Assembly (NCBI GenBank): GCA_902168245.1
Contig: CABHPA010000111.1
Coordinates: 59,359 to 123,358 of the forward strand
Length of the DNA: 64,000 bases
Direction: 5' to 3'
From: Candidatus Melainabacteria bacterium
GTDB lineage: Bacteria > Cyanobacteriota > Vampirovibrionia > Vampirovibrionales > Vampirovibrionaceae
Position numbers and translations under genes: made by a program. Shown here one piece after another: positions 9,498 to 19,934 of the stretch; positions within the stretch are counted from its first letter, which is position 1, and the number at the start of each line of letters is the position of its first letter. The notes under the pieces are model-generated. The model worked only from the letters and a program-made list of their open reading frames with translations. It was not told the DNA's origin and searched no databases.

Positions 9498-10736
9498 CTA
9501 GTGAATATGATCGTAAATGCTGAAGAGCGGCAGATAGATAGAAAGCGCCACAAAGCCTACCACCGTACCAATCACCAGCAGCATCACAGGCTCCATCAAA
9601 GAGGTTAACACCCCAACCCGGTGGTTAATTTCCTCTTCCAGGTAATCGTAAGAGGCTTCCAGCATTTTTTCCAGATCACCGGACTCTTCGCCGGTGGAAA
9701 TCATCAGCATGACGATATCCGGCACATAACCAGTGGAAGCCAGCGCCACGGCCAATCGCTGACCAGTCTGGATCTGCACGTTCACCTGCTTAAAGGCCGC
9801 GCGAATCTGGGTATGAGTCAGCGTTTCGGAGGAAAGGTTCAAGGCGTCCGTAATGGGCAAACCCGCACCAAAGGCCACATATAACGTGGAAACAAAGTGC
9901 GAGCTTTGGGTATGCTTGATTAAATCCCCCAGCACCGGCACTTTCATCACAAAAGAATCCACAATAATCTTGCCCGTGGAACTGGTAAAAAACTTGAACA
10001 GCCCAAACAGGGAAAAGCCCAGAATGGGGAACGAGACAAACCAGTAATTACGCAAGGCGTTGCTAATGGCCATCATAATCTGGGTAATCAACGGCAATTT
10101 AACGCCCATCTGCTTGTAAATATCGGCGAATGTGGGCAACACCAGCACAAACATAATCAGTAGCACCAGGGCCAGAATCACCACCACGATGATAGGATAC
10201 ACCGCAGCGGAAATAATTTTCATCTTCAACTGCTCGGCCTTGGTCAGCAGGTGGGTCAGGCGGCCCATGGTCTGATCCAGCTCCCCGCTTCGTTCCCCAG
10301 CCTTGGTGACGTTAACGTACACATCGTCGAACAGTTGCTTGTGCTTGGCCAGCGCCTGGCTGAACGCATAACCGGAAATAATGTCCTGGCGGATGCGCTG
10401 AACGATTTTGCGGAATTTCGGGTTGCTGGCGTAGTTCTCGTAATACAGCAGGGCTTCCGTCACCGGGATACCGGCCCGAATCATCATGCCCAGGTTGCGG
10501 GTAAAGGCAATTTTTTCCTTGGCCCCCACGCCCATAATTTGCTGCATGAAATTGCTGACGGGGTTGCCTTTTTTCCCGGCCTGAACCGCCTCGCTGTTAA
10601 TAACAACGATTTTGGTGGGAATTAAATTCTGCTCCCGCAACAATTCGCGGGCTTCTTTTTCGCTGCCCGCGTTAATCGTGCCGTTAATCCGGCTACGATC
10701 GCTGATTTTTAAGGCTTCATACTGAAAAGAGGCCAT
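9498..10736 (-). CDS. pilC: Type IV pilus inner-membrane platform protein
   Basis: Polytopic platform protein that couples the PilB/PilT motors to pilus assembly. It has the PilC/GspF architecture: an N-terminal soluble ARG-like domain (MASFQYEAL, GSEKEARELLREQNLIP), then two T2SF domains of about 120 residues with the repeated patterns GERSGELDQTMGRLTHLL and GEESGDLEKMLEASYDYLEEEI, each ending in long hydrophobic helices (residues ~170-200 and ~380-405). At 412 residues it is standard length. It begins 7 bases after the pilB stop in the same operon, order pilP-like, pilQ, pilB, pilC. A retraction ATPase PilT is not in the window. Confidence 0.96.
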   Translation of the reverse strand: MASFQYEALKISDRSRINGTINAGSEKEARELLREQNLIPTKIVVINSEAVQAGKKGNPVSNFMQQIMGVGAKEKIAFTRNLGMMIRAGIPVTEALLYYENYASNPKFRKIVQRIRQDIISGYAFSQALAKHKQLFDDVYVNVTKAGERSGELDQTMGRLTHLLTKAEQLKMKIISAAVYPIIVVVILALVLLIMFVLVLPTFADIYKQMGVKLPLITQIMMAISNALRNYWFVSFPILGFSLFGLFKFFTSSTGKIIVDSFVMKVPVLGDLIKHTQSSHFVSTLYVAFGAGLPITDALNLSSETLTHTQIRAAFKQVNVQIQTGQRLAVALASTGYVPDIVMLMISTGEESGDLEKMLEASYDYLEEEINHRVGVLTSLMEPVMLLVIGTVVGFVALSIYLPLFSIYDHIH

Positions 10737-10743
10737 ACGCTAT

Positions 10744-12519
10744 CTATTGCCCCCCCAAATTCACGCCCAGCACACGGGTCACTTCTTCCACAGTGGTAAT
10801 ACCCGCCACCACTTTGGCCCGGCCGTTCATGCTGAGCGTTTTCATGCCTGCCGCAATGGCGGCGTCCTCAATTTCCAAATCGGAATGGCTGTCGTTAATC
10901 AGCTGTCGAATCTCACGATCCACGATTAAAATCTCGTAAATCCCGCTTCGGCCCGAATAGCCGGAGTTCATGCACAGTTCGCAGCCCTGGCCTTTATACA
11001 GCAACACCTTGCTTTGGCGCTGCTCCTCGTCATACGGAAACAGCAAATCCTTTTCCCAGCTAGCAGCCTCGTACGGAACCTTGCAATACGGGCATATATT
11101 CCGCACCAAACGCTGGGCCAGCACCCCCACCAACGCGGAGCCAATCAGGTTGGAGGCCGCGCCCATCTCGATCATCCGGGTAATGGTGGCGGAGGTGGTG
11201 TTGCTGTGAATGGTGCTGAATACCAGGTGACCCGTCAGCGCCGCGTGAACCGCCGCTTCCAGGGTTTCGTAATCCCGGATTTCACCCACCATGATCACGT
11301 CCGGATCCTGACGCAACAAGGCCCGCATGCTGCTGGCAAACGTATAATCCGCCTTCGGGTTGACCTGGGACTGGTTTAAACCTTCTATCTGCAATTCCAC
11401 CGGATCTTCCACGGTGCAGATGTTTCGAATATCGTCGTTAATGCGCTGCAGCACGGTATACAGCGTGGTGGTTTTACCGGAGCCGGTCGGCCCGCAAACC
11501 AGAATAATGCCATACGGGGACTTATATAAAAATTCCAGTTTCCGGACATCTTCCGCATCGAAGCCCAGAGATTGAAAATCGCTGATGTTTTTGGAAGGGC
11601 GTAAAATACGAATTACGATTTTTTCGCGGCTGTCGCTCACCGGCAAGGTGTTCACCCGCAGGTTGTAATCGGTGCCCTTGTGCTTAATAGTAATCCGGCC
11701 ATCCTGCGGACGTCGGTGCTCGGCAATGTCCATCCGGGCCATAACCTTAATCCGGGTCACGAAACTGGCTTCCATATTTTGAGGCACGTCCAGAATCGTC
11801 CTTAGGATGCCATCCACCCGGAAGCGAACCAGGTACTTTTTAGGACGCGGCTCAATGTGAATATCGCTCGCATTGCGCTCAATGCCTTCTTCAATAATGG
11901 AATTGACCAATTTAACCAGCGGGTTGGTGGGATCCGACAGTTCCGCATCCCGTTGCTGGCGCAGATCCACCTCGGCCGTTTCCAGCATTTGCCCGGAGAA
12001 GCTTGAAATCTCATCCCGCAGGTTGCTGGAAGTCACATCGCCCAGGTGCTTGTTGCAGAATTCAACATATTCCAGTTGCGTGGTGACGGTTACCAGCGGA
12101 CGCATGCCGGTGATAAAGGTAATCTCGTCAATTACTTCCCGATTGGTGGGATTAACCATGGCCACCACCAATCGGCCACGCTCCTTGGTGATGGGAACCA
12201 CTTGCTTATCGCGGATAAATTCTTCCGGCAGCAGATCCAGCAGGGATTTATCGATGGCGATTTTGTTGATGTTGGCGTATTTAATGCCAAATTGAACGCT
12301 AAGCGCCTGGCCTAACTGCTCCACGGTAATTTTTCCGGCGCGAACCAGGGTCAGCCCAATGAACTGGTTATTCTTGCGCGATTCAACCAGCGCCGCCGCC
12401 AAATCCTCATCCGTAATCAGCCCGGCGTCCTGCAGAATTTCCCCAATCCGCTTTCGGGCCGGGCGAGGCGCTGCCGCCTGGGGCGGGCTATCTTTTAAGG
12501 TTGTTTCTTCAAGGCTCAT
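10744..12519 (-). CDS. pilB: Type IV pilus extension ATPase
   Basis: GspE/PilB hexameric ATPase that drives pilus extension. The N-terminal ~100 residues form an MshEN-type domain (KRIGEILQDAGLITDEDL, then LGLTLVRAGKIT-like repeats near 54-63), a fold known to bind c-di-GMP in other PilB proteins. The catalytic part has Walker A GPTGSGKT at 343-350, an Asp box, Walker B RQDPDVIMVGEIRD at 403-416 and a His box (GHLVFSTIHSN). A tetracysteine zinc site is present (C476, C479, C513, C516). At 591 residues it is full length. Regulation of pili by c-di-GMP is inference from the domain only. Confidence 0.96.
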   Translation of the reverse strand: MSLEETTLKDSPPQAAAPRPARKRIGEILQDAGLITDEDLAAALVESRKNNQFIGLTLVRAGKITVEQLGQALSVQFGIKYANINKIAIDKSLLDLLPEEFIRDKQVVPITKERGRLVVAMVNPTNREVIDEITFITGMRPLVTVTTQLEYVEFCNKHLGDVTSSNLRDEISSFSGQMLETAEVDLRQQRDAELSDPTNPLVKLVNSIIEEGIERNASDIHIEPRPKKYLVRFRVDGILRTILDVPQNMEASFVTRIKVMARMDIAEHRRPQDGRITIKHKGTDYNLRVNTLPVSDSREKIVIRILRPSKNISDFQSLGFDAEDVRKLEFLYKSPYGIILVCGPTGSGKTTTLYTVLQRINDDIRNICTVEDPVELQIEGLNQSQVNPKADYTFASSMRALLRQDPDVIMVGEIRDYETLEAAVHAALTGHLVFSTIHSNTTSATITRMIEMGAASNLIGSALVGVLAQRLVRNICPYCKVPYEAASWEKDLLFPYDEEQRQSKVLLYKGQGCELCMNSGYSGRSGIYEILIVDREIRQLINDSHSDLEIEDAAIAAGMKTLSMNGRAKVVAGITTVEEVTRVLGVNLGGQ

Positions 12520-12574
12520 TGAGAAAAATTACCAACACTCCTGAATTGAAACATCGGCTGAAACCATTCGGCCT

Positions 12575-14782
12575 TTAATCTTTTACGATTTCATCGAGAA
12601 GCTCGGGCAGCCGTTTTAAATTGCTGGCATCCGCCTGTTTTGGCGGCAGCCTGAACGCATCCGCGCGAACCGTACTTGCAGGGGAAACCTGCATACTTTG
12701 CGGCGGCAGCAAGCCTTTTTCCGGCGCATCGCCCTCAGTATCTCTCGAAGGGGATGCGTTGGAGGCATTGCCGGTCAGCGGCACCGGGGCCGCATTGTCG
12801 GGCGCCATCGGCCCGATGAACTTGGGCAGTGAAACCGGCTGGAAGCCGCCTTGGCCCTGGTTGGGGTTGGTGAACTTACCGGTTTCCGTATTCTGGAAGT
12901 AAGTGGCCGCCTCATCTTTCAGGATGTGGGGCGTCACCATCAGCACCAGTTCGGTTTTATCCTTGCTGTGGTTATTGATGCTTCGGAACATGGCGCTGAC
13001 AATGGGCAGCTTTTCCAGGCCCGGCACCTTGGTCATGTCAATCCGGTCGCCTTCCCGCACCAGACCGCCAATCACCAGGGTTTCGCCATCTTTCACGCGA
13101 ACGCCGGAAATATTCAGGGTTCGCTTGGAAATTAGCACGGTAGACGCGGTGTCGGTACTCACCGTACCGGCGGGCTGGGATACTTCGGGCGCCACTTTCA
13201 GCGTAATATACCCGTCCAGGTTCACCTGCGGCGTAATGGACAGCGTAACGCCCGCATCCTGGGTGGTAATGTTGGTGGCCGTCACCGGGCCGGTGGCGGT
13301 GGTGGTCACCGTTTGGGTAATGGTGGGGATTTGATCAGTAATGGTAATGGTGGACGTGGTGTTGTCCATGGCCACAATGGTGGGATTGGCCAGCACCTTG
13401 TTGCGGGTATTGTTGTTGGTGGCCGTCATGCTCAAACTGGTCAGGATGTTATTTTGCTTGAGGCCGCCGGGGTTGTTGGTTGTGTCGCTACTGTAATCGT
13501 TATTGGCATGGCTGAAGACAAACGTGCTGATGCCATTCTTGTTCAACGTTAACTGGGCTTCCTTGGCCAGGTTAAGCGGCCCGACCAGCGGTTTGAACGA
13601 TTTGGTGTCCGTATTCTGCAATTCAACCAGCGACACTTCGATGACCACCTGGGGCTTTCTCACATCCACCTGATCAATCAGGGAATCAATCAGGGAGAGT
13701 TGCTCATCGGTAGCCAAAACGGTCAGGGTGGAGGCAATTGGCTCGGAAATAAACGTGACGCCGCCCGTGGTAAACGTGGACAACCCAGCGCCGGTAGTGC
13801 CTGTGGAGCCACCCGCGCCACCTGTACTTGCGCCGCCATTCGTATTGCCCGTAGTGCCAGTTGTTCCGCCCGTGGTGCCGGTATTTCCGGTTGTGCCTCC
13901 GGTATTCCCGGTGTTTCCGTTAGCACCGCCACCGTTATTATTACCGTTAGCCCCGTTGTTATTGTTGTTTCCGTTCGCGCCGCCATTATTGCCGCCTGTC
14001 GTACCGGAACCAACGCTAGGCGTAAAAAAGTTGGCGGCCAGTACTTGCGCCACATAGGTAGGGGTATTGTGGCGAACCTGGTATACCTTGCGGTTTCTGG
14101 GAACATCCAGCTCGCGCAGCGCGTCGGCCACCAGCTTGAGATCGGAATCCGTACCGATGATCAGCAGGGAGTTGCTATCCGGATCGGAAGCGGCAATGGC
14201 CGTGGTGCTGCCGCCCGGACGGGCGACCTTAAAGAGGGTGCTGTTCAGACGGTTGGCAATAATGCTTGCGTCTTTGTACTGAACCGGAATCGCCTTGAAC
14301 GTTTTAGCGGTCAGGTTTTTCTTGTCGGCGGCGTCTTTGGCCGCCACGATCACCGTGTTACCGTCTTTGGTGTAACTTAAATCGGCAACGGTAAACACAT
14401 ATTCCAGCGCCTTGTTAATGGAAATGTTCTTAATGTCCACGGTCAAGGTGCCGTCCACGGATTCATCCAGAATCAGGTTGAACTTGCCTTGTTCCGCCAG
14501 CATGTTCAATACGTCACGAAGGCTGGCGTCCCGCATGTTGAGCGAAACCTTGTCGCTGCCGGGGGCAATGTTCACATCCCTGGCAATGGAGACCTGTCCC
14601 CGAACCGGCTTGGCGGCGCTGGTATCCAACAGTTGAGCGGCGGCCTGCGGACAGATAAATCCCATGCCGATAGCCTCGACGCAGATTGAGGCGGCCAGCA
14701 GCAAGGAAAATGCCTTGCGCGCCAACCGTTCCGGGTTTGGCGTAAAGAGAAAATCAGGCTTTGCTTGGCTGTACCGTTTCAT
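12575..14782 (-). CDS. pilQ: Type IV pilus secretin with Gly/Asn/Thr-rich insert
   Basis: Outer-membrane secretin that forms the pilus exit channel. Signal peptide at about residues 24-50 (hydrophobic, ending AAAQ), then an STN/AMIN-type periplasmic domain (VSLNMRDASLRDVLNMLAEQ, ~78-98) and N-domains (ALRELDVPRNRKVYQVRH). Residues 257-334 are a low-complexity tract made almost only of Gly, Asn, Thr, Ala and Ser (GNTGGTTG-like units). The C-terminal secretin core contains VLANPTIVAMDNTTSTI and SGVRVKDGETLVIGGLVREG, and ends with the pore lips (ELVLMVTPHILKDE). 735 residues. ATG 14782 has AGGGAG upstream. It lies 12 bases after the PilP-like lipoprotein. Confidence 0.95.
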   Translation of the reverse strand: MKRYSQAKPDFLFTPNPERLARKAFSLLLAASICVEAIGMGFICPQAAAQLLDTSAAKPVRGQVSIARDVNIAPGSDKVSLNMRDASLRDVLNMLAEQGKFNLILDESVDGTLTVDIKNISINKALEYVFTVADLSYTKDGNTVIVAAKDAADKKNLTAKTFKAIPVQYKDASIIANRLNSTLFKVARPGGSTTAIAASDPDSNSLLIIGTDSDLKLVADALRELDVPRNRKVYQVRHNTPTYVAQVLAANFFTPSVGSGTTGGNNGGANGNNNNNGANGNNNGGGANGNTGNTGGTTGNTGTTGGTTGTTGNTNGGASTGGAGGSTGTTGAGLSTFTTGGVTFISEPIASTLTVLATDEQLSLIDSLIDQVDVRKPQVVIEVSLVELQNTDTKSFKPLVGPLNLAKEAQLTLNKNGISTFVFSHANNDYSSDTTNNPGGLKQNNILTSLSMTATNNNTRNKVLANPTIVAMDNTTSTITITDQIPTITQTVTTTATGPVTATNITTQDAGVTLSITPQVNLDGYITLKVAPEVSQPAGTVSTDTASTVLISKRTLNISGVRVKDGETLVIGGLVREGDRIDMTKVPGLEKLPIVSAMFRSINNHSKDKTELVLMVTPHILKDEAATYFQNTETGKFTNPNQGQGGFQPVSLPKFIGPMAPDNAAPVPLTGNASNASPSRDTEGDAPEKGLLPPQSMQVSPASTVRADAFRLPPKQADASNLKRLPELLDEIVKD

Positions 14783-14794
14783 GGGGATCTCCCT

Positions 14795-15808
14795 CTAATG
14801 TTCCTGCAAACTCATACCGGGCGCTTTCATATCGCCGCCCGCCGAACCACGGCCCAACTTCTTCAGGTTCGATAAATTATCCATTCCGCCATTCATGCCG
14901 CCTGCGGGCGCCTTACCGGACAAACCGGACATAATGGCCCCCAGGTCAGGGGTCGCGGGCTGATCCGCGCGTGGGGCGGACGCCTTTGCAATCGTCCCGC
15001 CGCCACCGGAAGAATCGGCGGTTCTAGCCGAAGCGCCGGAGCTGGTATATCCAATCAGGCTGGGCAGGCTCATCGTCCTTTTTTCGCCGCCCGTTCCCAG
15101 TTTCTGAAAAATAACGCTGTCCTGCGAGATGGAAAGCACCTTGATTTGGCCGCCATCCATCATCAGCACATCGCCGGTACGAACCATTTGAGTCTGGGTC
15201 TCGCCGCCACTCACCGACACAATGGCCATGGGCGACTTGGCATGGTAGGCAATCCCCAGCAGGGAAACATTGGCAAACGGATCCGGCGGGGCTTCCGCCT
15301 TGCCGGGATCGGTGGGACTGGAGGCGGTCATAGCCTCCACAATGGGCTTGGGCAAGCGATCTAAAAACGGATTCCCTTTCAGAAAAATAATATCGGAGGC
15401 CAGACTCACCAAATTCCCGGCCTGCTCCACCTTGGCCGTGGGGGCCATGGGGTTTACACCCTCCGCATCCGCGCTACTGTCGTTGCTTCCATCCGATTTC
15501 ACCGGCGCGCCTGGAATCTGGCCCGGAGCCATACCGGGCAATTTGGAATCCTGATTATTCTGGGCCAGCATATCGGACGATTTGGCCACCGCATCCGCCA
15601 CGGATTTTTGCGAAGGTGCGCCACCGTTCGCGGAAGCCGCAGGCGACCCGCCACCCACCGGCGCACCGGGCGGCCCCATGCCGGGCCTTGCCCCAGGAGG
15701 GCCGGAAGGACTGCCGCAACCAGCCAAAAACAGCAAACCGACCAGCATCAGGCTGGACATGCCCATATAGGCCAGCTCCCTGTTCTTGTTATCCACGGAC
15801 TTCCTCAT
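14795..15808 (-). CDS. PilP-like pilus-assembly lipoprotein
   Basis: Predicted periplasmic lipoprotein of 337 residues. The signal sequence ends in a lipobox, LFLAGC, with the acylated Cys near residue 31. A Pro/Gly/Ala/Ser-rich unstructured linker of ~120 residues follows, then a conserved block GNPFLDRLPKP, and a small beta domain (SLLGIAYHAKSPMAIVSV, RTGDVLMMDGGQIKVLSISQD) that looks like the HR domain of PilP/GspC, which contacts PilQ. First gene of the pil operon, 12 bases before pilQ. ATG 15808 has AAAAGGA five bases upstream; GTG 15811 is an alternative. PilP identity is inferred from position and domain pattern. PilM, PilN and PilO are not beside it. Confidence 0.7.
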   Translation of the reverse strand: MRKSVDNKNRELAYMGMSSLMLVGLLFLAGCGSPSGPPGARPGMGPPGAPVGGGSPAASANGGAPSQKSVADAVAKSSDMLAQNNQDSKLPGMAPGQIPGAPVKSDGSNDSSADAEGVNPMAPTAKVEQAGNLVSLASDIIFLKGNPFLDRLPKPIVEAMTASSPTDPGKAEAPPDPFANVSLLGIAYHAKSPMAIVSVSGGETQTQMVRTGDVLMMDGGQIKVLSISQDSVIFQKLGTGGEKRTMSLPSLIGYTSSGASARTADSSGGGGTIAKASAPRADQPATPDLGAIMSGLSGKAPAGGMNGGMDNLSNLKKLGRGSAGGDMKAPGMSLQEH

Positions 15809-15942
15809 CACATTCCTTTTGAACCGTATCTTGTTTGATCATCACAGATGGGTGTCGAGTTCATCAGCCTAAAAATAGAAAACATCGATAGTTTTCGGGC
15901 CATATTTTGAATGATAGCCTTTTAAGCCTTTCTTCCGGTTCC

Positions 15943-15996
15943 TCCAGACGGGGGAACTCTCATTTCCCCATATCCATTGAATGATGGGGGTCTGGG
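15943..15996. other. Inverted repeat between the pil operon and groES
   Basis: The 321-base gap between pilP-like and groES holds a long imperfect inverted repeat: TCCAGAC at 15943-15949 pairs with GTCTGGG at 15990-15996, with an inner GGGGGAA/TTTCCCC pair. TTGAATGAT occurs twice (15907 and 15977). On the minus strand it would lie in the 5' leader of the pil operon. Its role is unknown. The rest of the gap carries the groES promoter; I see no CIRCE element. Confidence 0.35.
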
Positions 15997-16021
15997 AATT
16001 ATTAATTTTTCATTAACCGGA

Positions 16022-16050
16022 TAGACAAGGCTTTTCCTCTTGCCTAGGAT
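16022..16050 (+). promoter_or_regulatory. Predicted sigma-70 promoter of groES-groL
   Basis: TAGACA (-35) and TAGGAT (-10) separated by exactly 17 bases, 80 bases before the groES start. Five of six and four of six consensus matches. No CIRCE inverted repeat (TTAGCACTC / GAGTGCTAA) is seen near it, so HrcA control is not supported. Confidence 0.5.
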
Positions 16051-16129
16051 AGAGTCACCGAATTGTATTGTCAGTAGCAGCAAATTCTGGATATCTCAGT
16101 CACAGAATAAGCGTTAAGTGGAGGACACT

Positions 16130-16441
16130 ATGCCCGCAACTGAAACCAAGGTAAACATTCAACCGCTCGATGACCGCGTTGTGCTGGAAGTATTGACCGA
16201 TAACGAGCAAACCGCCGGTGGCATCTACATTCCCGATACCGCCCGCGAGAAGCCTCAACAGGGTATCATCCTGGCTGTTGGGCCGGGTCGTCTGAACGAC
16301 AACGGCAACCGCATCGCCCTGCAAGTCAAAGTGGGCGACAAGGTGCTGTTCGGCAAATACAGCGGCACCGATGTCAAACTGTCCGGCAAGGAAGTCAAAA
16401 TCCTGTCCGAAAAAGACATCCTGGGCGTCGTCGCTGAGTAA
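16130..16441 (+). CDS. groES: Co-chaperonin GroES
   Basis: Heptameric lid of the GroEL folding chamber. 103 residues, typical length, with PLDDRVVLEVL at the N-terminus, the mobile-loop region EQTAGGIYIPDTAREKP that docks onto GroEL, and the C-terminal LSGKEVKILSEKDILGVV. I chose ATG 16130 because GTGGAGGA lies six bases upstream; the GTG at 16118 that opens the frame is itself part of that ribosome site. groL follows after 52 bases, with its own AGAGGAAAAA ribosome site. Confidence 0.96.
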   Translation: MPATETKVNIQPLDDRVVLEVLTDNEQTAGGIYIPDTAREKPQQGIILAVGPGRLNDNGNRIALQVKVGDKVLFGKYSGTDVKLSGKEVKILSEKDILGVVAE

Positions 16442-16457
16442 TCGGCCCAGCCCCTAA

Positions 16458-18128
<1,671 letters not shown>

Positions 18129-18157
18129 AAAGCGTTTCCCCTAAGCGGGATTCACTG

Positions 18158-18194
18158 AAAAAGCGGCGGGCCTCAAAACCCGCCGCTTTTTATT
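18158..18194 (+). terminator. Rho-independent terminator of groES-groL
   Basis: Ten-base GC-rich stem AAGCGGCGGG with its complement, loop CCTCAAAA, then TTTTTATTT. It starts about 30 bases after the groL stop. Confidence 0.9.
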
Positions 18195-18363
18195 TAACTT
18201 TCCGTGAAATCATTGAAATGATCACATTTCTTCACATACACACATTCCAAAAAAGCCTCATGCACAAGCTTTCCAGCCTAAAAATCCCGAAAAGCGATCC
18301 CCCGCTTAGCTTTCAGCCTTGCAAACCCCATTCAAAATGGTATATTAAATATCAAACAAATTT

Positions 18364-18392
18364 TTGAGTAGTCCAATTTTTCACTCTACAAT
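18364..18392 (+). promoter_or_regulatory. Predicted promoter of the 46-residue basic protein gene
   Basis: TTGAGT and TACAAT separated by 17 bases, about 87 bases before the small gene at 18479. It lies after the groL terminator, so this gene appears independently transcribed. The rest of the 350-base groL-to-small-gene gap is AT-rich with no ORF I support. Confidence 0.5.
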
Positions 18393-18478
18393 TAAATGAG
18401 TAACTGAATATTTTATCGCTCCTAAGCTCTACCTTCCCTAGGTAGGGGATTATTAAAAGGGAGAAAGGAGGTAAATAA

Positions 18479-18619
18479 ATGACGAAGACGAAGAAAGAAA
18501 CTAGCAAAACACTCGCTTCATTGGCTGGTAAAGTCTTACAAGATGATAAATCCAGCCAAAAAGCCAAGAAGCTTGCAGGCTCTGTTCTGTCTCAGCGGGA
18601 AACTAAGAAAAAGAAATAA
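18479..18619 (+). CDS. Small basic protein, 46 residues
   Basis: Translates as MTKTKKETSKTLASLAGKVL followed by QDDKSSQKAKKLAGSVLSQR and a lysine tail. The ribosome site is near perfect: AAAGGAGG seven bases before ATG 18479. It has its own promoter-like sequence (18364) and its own terminator (18663), so it is a real monocistronic gene. The pattern ASLAGKVL-x-D-x-x-SS-x-x-x-K-x-LAGS-x-LSQ recalls a widespread family of small uncharacterised proteins (AS-x-TL-x-DG-x-SS-x-SK-x-AAGSALSQ); this is memory, not a search. High Lys content suggests nucleic-acid or membrane contact, but no function is known to me. Confidence 0.8.
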   Translation: MTKTKKETSKTLASLAGKVLQDDKSSQKAKKLAGSVLSQRETKKKK

Positions 18620-18662
18620 GCTGCAAGCTACCTGTATATTAAATCCGAGCTCCAAACTCGGT

Positions 18663-18692
18663 AAGCACTGGTCTCCAAAACCAGTGCTTTTT
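18663..18692 (+). terminator. Rho-independent terminator after the small basic protein gene
   Basis: Stem AAGCACTGGT with its complement, loop of seven bases, then TTTAATTC. It lies 44 bases after the stop at 18619 and before the convergent gene ending at 18736. Confidence 0.85.
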
Positions 18693-18735
18693 AATTCTTC
18701 CACTAATCTTGATGATTGGCAAGATAGACAACAAC

Positions 18736-19833
18736 TTAGTGGCCTTGTTTATCGCCAATTACGCCGGGCCAGCTAATGGTGGGAGCGCCGGACATATAGT
18801 GACTCGCGCCATGGCCGGGGCCGTGACTGGACGCAAAGCCGTAAGTGGAATTGGTAATAATCCGGTGATCTTGCGCAAACAGGTTGTTAGGCGGGTGCCA
18901 ACTCTTGAGTTCAGGGCGGCGATCGCCGATTTTGGAGCTAATCCAGCGGGCAACGGGCGCACCCAGCATTAAGCCGACGATAATATAGCCGTATATGGGG
19001 TTCATGGCCCGGTTCAACCGGCTAAAGGAGGACTGGGACTCCTCGATTTTGCCCAACGCGGCATTCACAATGGATTTATGCTCCCGATCAATGCCTGTAA
19101 ACAAGTGATTACCGATTTCAGCGACCCGCTCGGTCACTTGCGACTTGAGGTTCAGCAATTTTTCGCTGAGCGGCTCCACCACTTCCAGATCGGGCCTGCC
19201 CTTGTATTGCCCGGTTTTGCTGTACAGCGCCTTTTTCTCAGTCAGCACCTTGCGCAACTCTACCAGGGAGTCTTTCAGGCTCTTGGCCTTTTCATCGCTC
19301 TGGGCCAGCTTCTCCAGGTGGATATCCATCCATTCTTTAAACCGGGACTCGTTTTTACCCTGGCCCAACAGGGCATTGTGGATAATATGGTCATCATTGG
19401 CGCGGCCCGCCTCGGCAAAGCTTTCAAACAGGTGGACGCCCGCCCAGCCCATCAGCATGCCCACCGCCGTATTGACCATGGCCTGAATTTTCTCGTGGGC
19501 GGTGTGTTTCTGGCCGGAACGGTAAGCCGCCAACCCCAACCCAAACAGGGGATAAATGCCCGTGGTGTACTTCAATACCCAGGAACTCAGCCCGGCTTCC
19601 ACTAACATGTGCCACCAGGCGTTCTTATCGCCGCCATTGGGCTTGGTGGCCTCGTTTCCCTGATGGTACAACATAGCGCCGCCAGCCACGATCAGGGGCA
19701 ACAGAGGCGTCATGGGCACCGAAACCGCCGCCCTGGCGCTCAATTCGCGGGGATTTAACCGGCCATAGGCAGCACGGCCTACGGTGGCTATCCTGTCCGT
19801 GAGCATATTCTGGCTGAGGCCAATAATAGGCAT
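18736..19833 (-). CDS. Membrane protein of unknown function
   Basis: Not recognised. About 365 residues from ATG 19833; an in-frame TTG at 19908 would add 25 residues, and neither start has a clear ribosome site. Hydrophobic segments lie near the N-terminal third (PMTPLLPLIVAGGAML, then WVLKYTTGIYPLFGLGLAAY and MVNTAVGMLMGWAGVHLF). A long charged, coiled-coil-like middle follows (residues ~165-270, with EKLAQSDEKAKSLKDSLVEL), and one further segment (NPIYGYIIVGLMLGAPVARW). The tail is Gly/His/Ser-rich. It follows the lytic transglycosylase after ~100 bases on the same strand, with kdsB further upstream, so an envelope role is possible but unproven. Probably lineage-specific. Confidence 0.7.
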   Translation of the reverse strand: MPIIGLSQNMLTDRIATVGRAAYGRLNPRELSARAAVSVPMTPLLPLIVAGGAMLYHQGNEATKPNGGDKNAWWHMLVEAGLSSWVLKYTTGIYPLFGLGLAAYRSGQKHTAHEKIQAMVNTAVGMLMGWAGVHLFESFAEAGRANDDHIIHNALLGQGKNESRFKEWMDIHLEKLAQSDEKAKSLKDSLVELRKVLTEKKALYSKTGQYKGRPDLEVVEPLSEKLLNLKSQVTERVAEIGNHLFTGIDREHKSIVNAALGKIEESQSSFSRLNRAMNPIYGYIIVGLMLGAPVARWISSKIGDRRPELKSWHPPNNLFAQDHRIITNSTYGFASSHGPGHGASHYMSGAPTISWPGVIGDKQGH

Positions 19834-19934
19834 GGGTTTGGCTTTTATCCGGTTAGGGACTCTGAGAGAGAAAACCGGATGAATACCAAAGGGTGCTATC
19901 AGCAGCAAGCCCTTATTAAGAAAAATTTACAAGA

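Noticed and set aside
13782..14025. Low-complexity DNA considered as a minisatellite outside coding sequence
   Set aside because: It is in frame within pilQ and codes a Gly/Asn/Thr tract; the repeats are irregular at DNA level.
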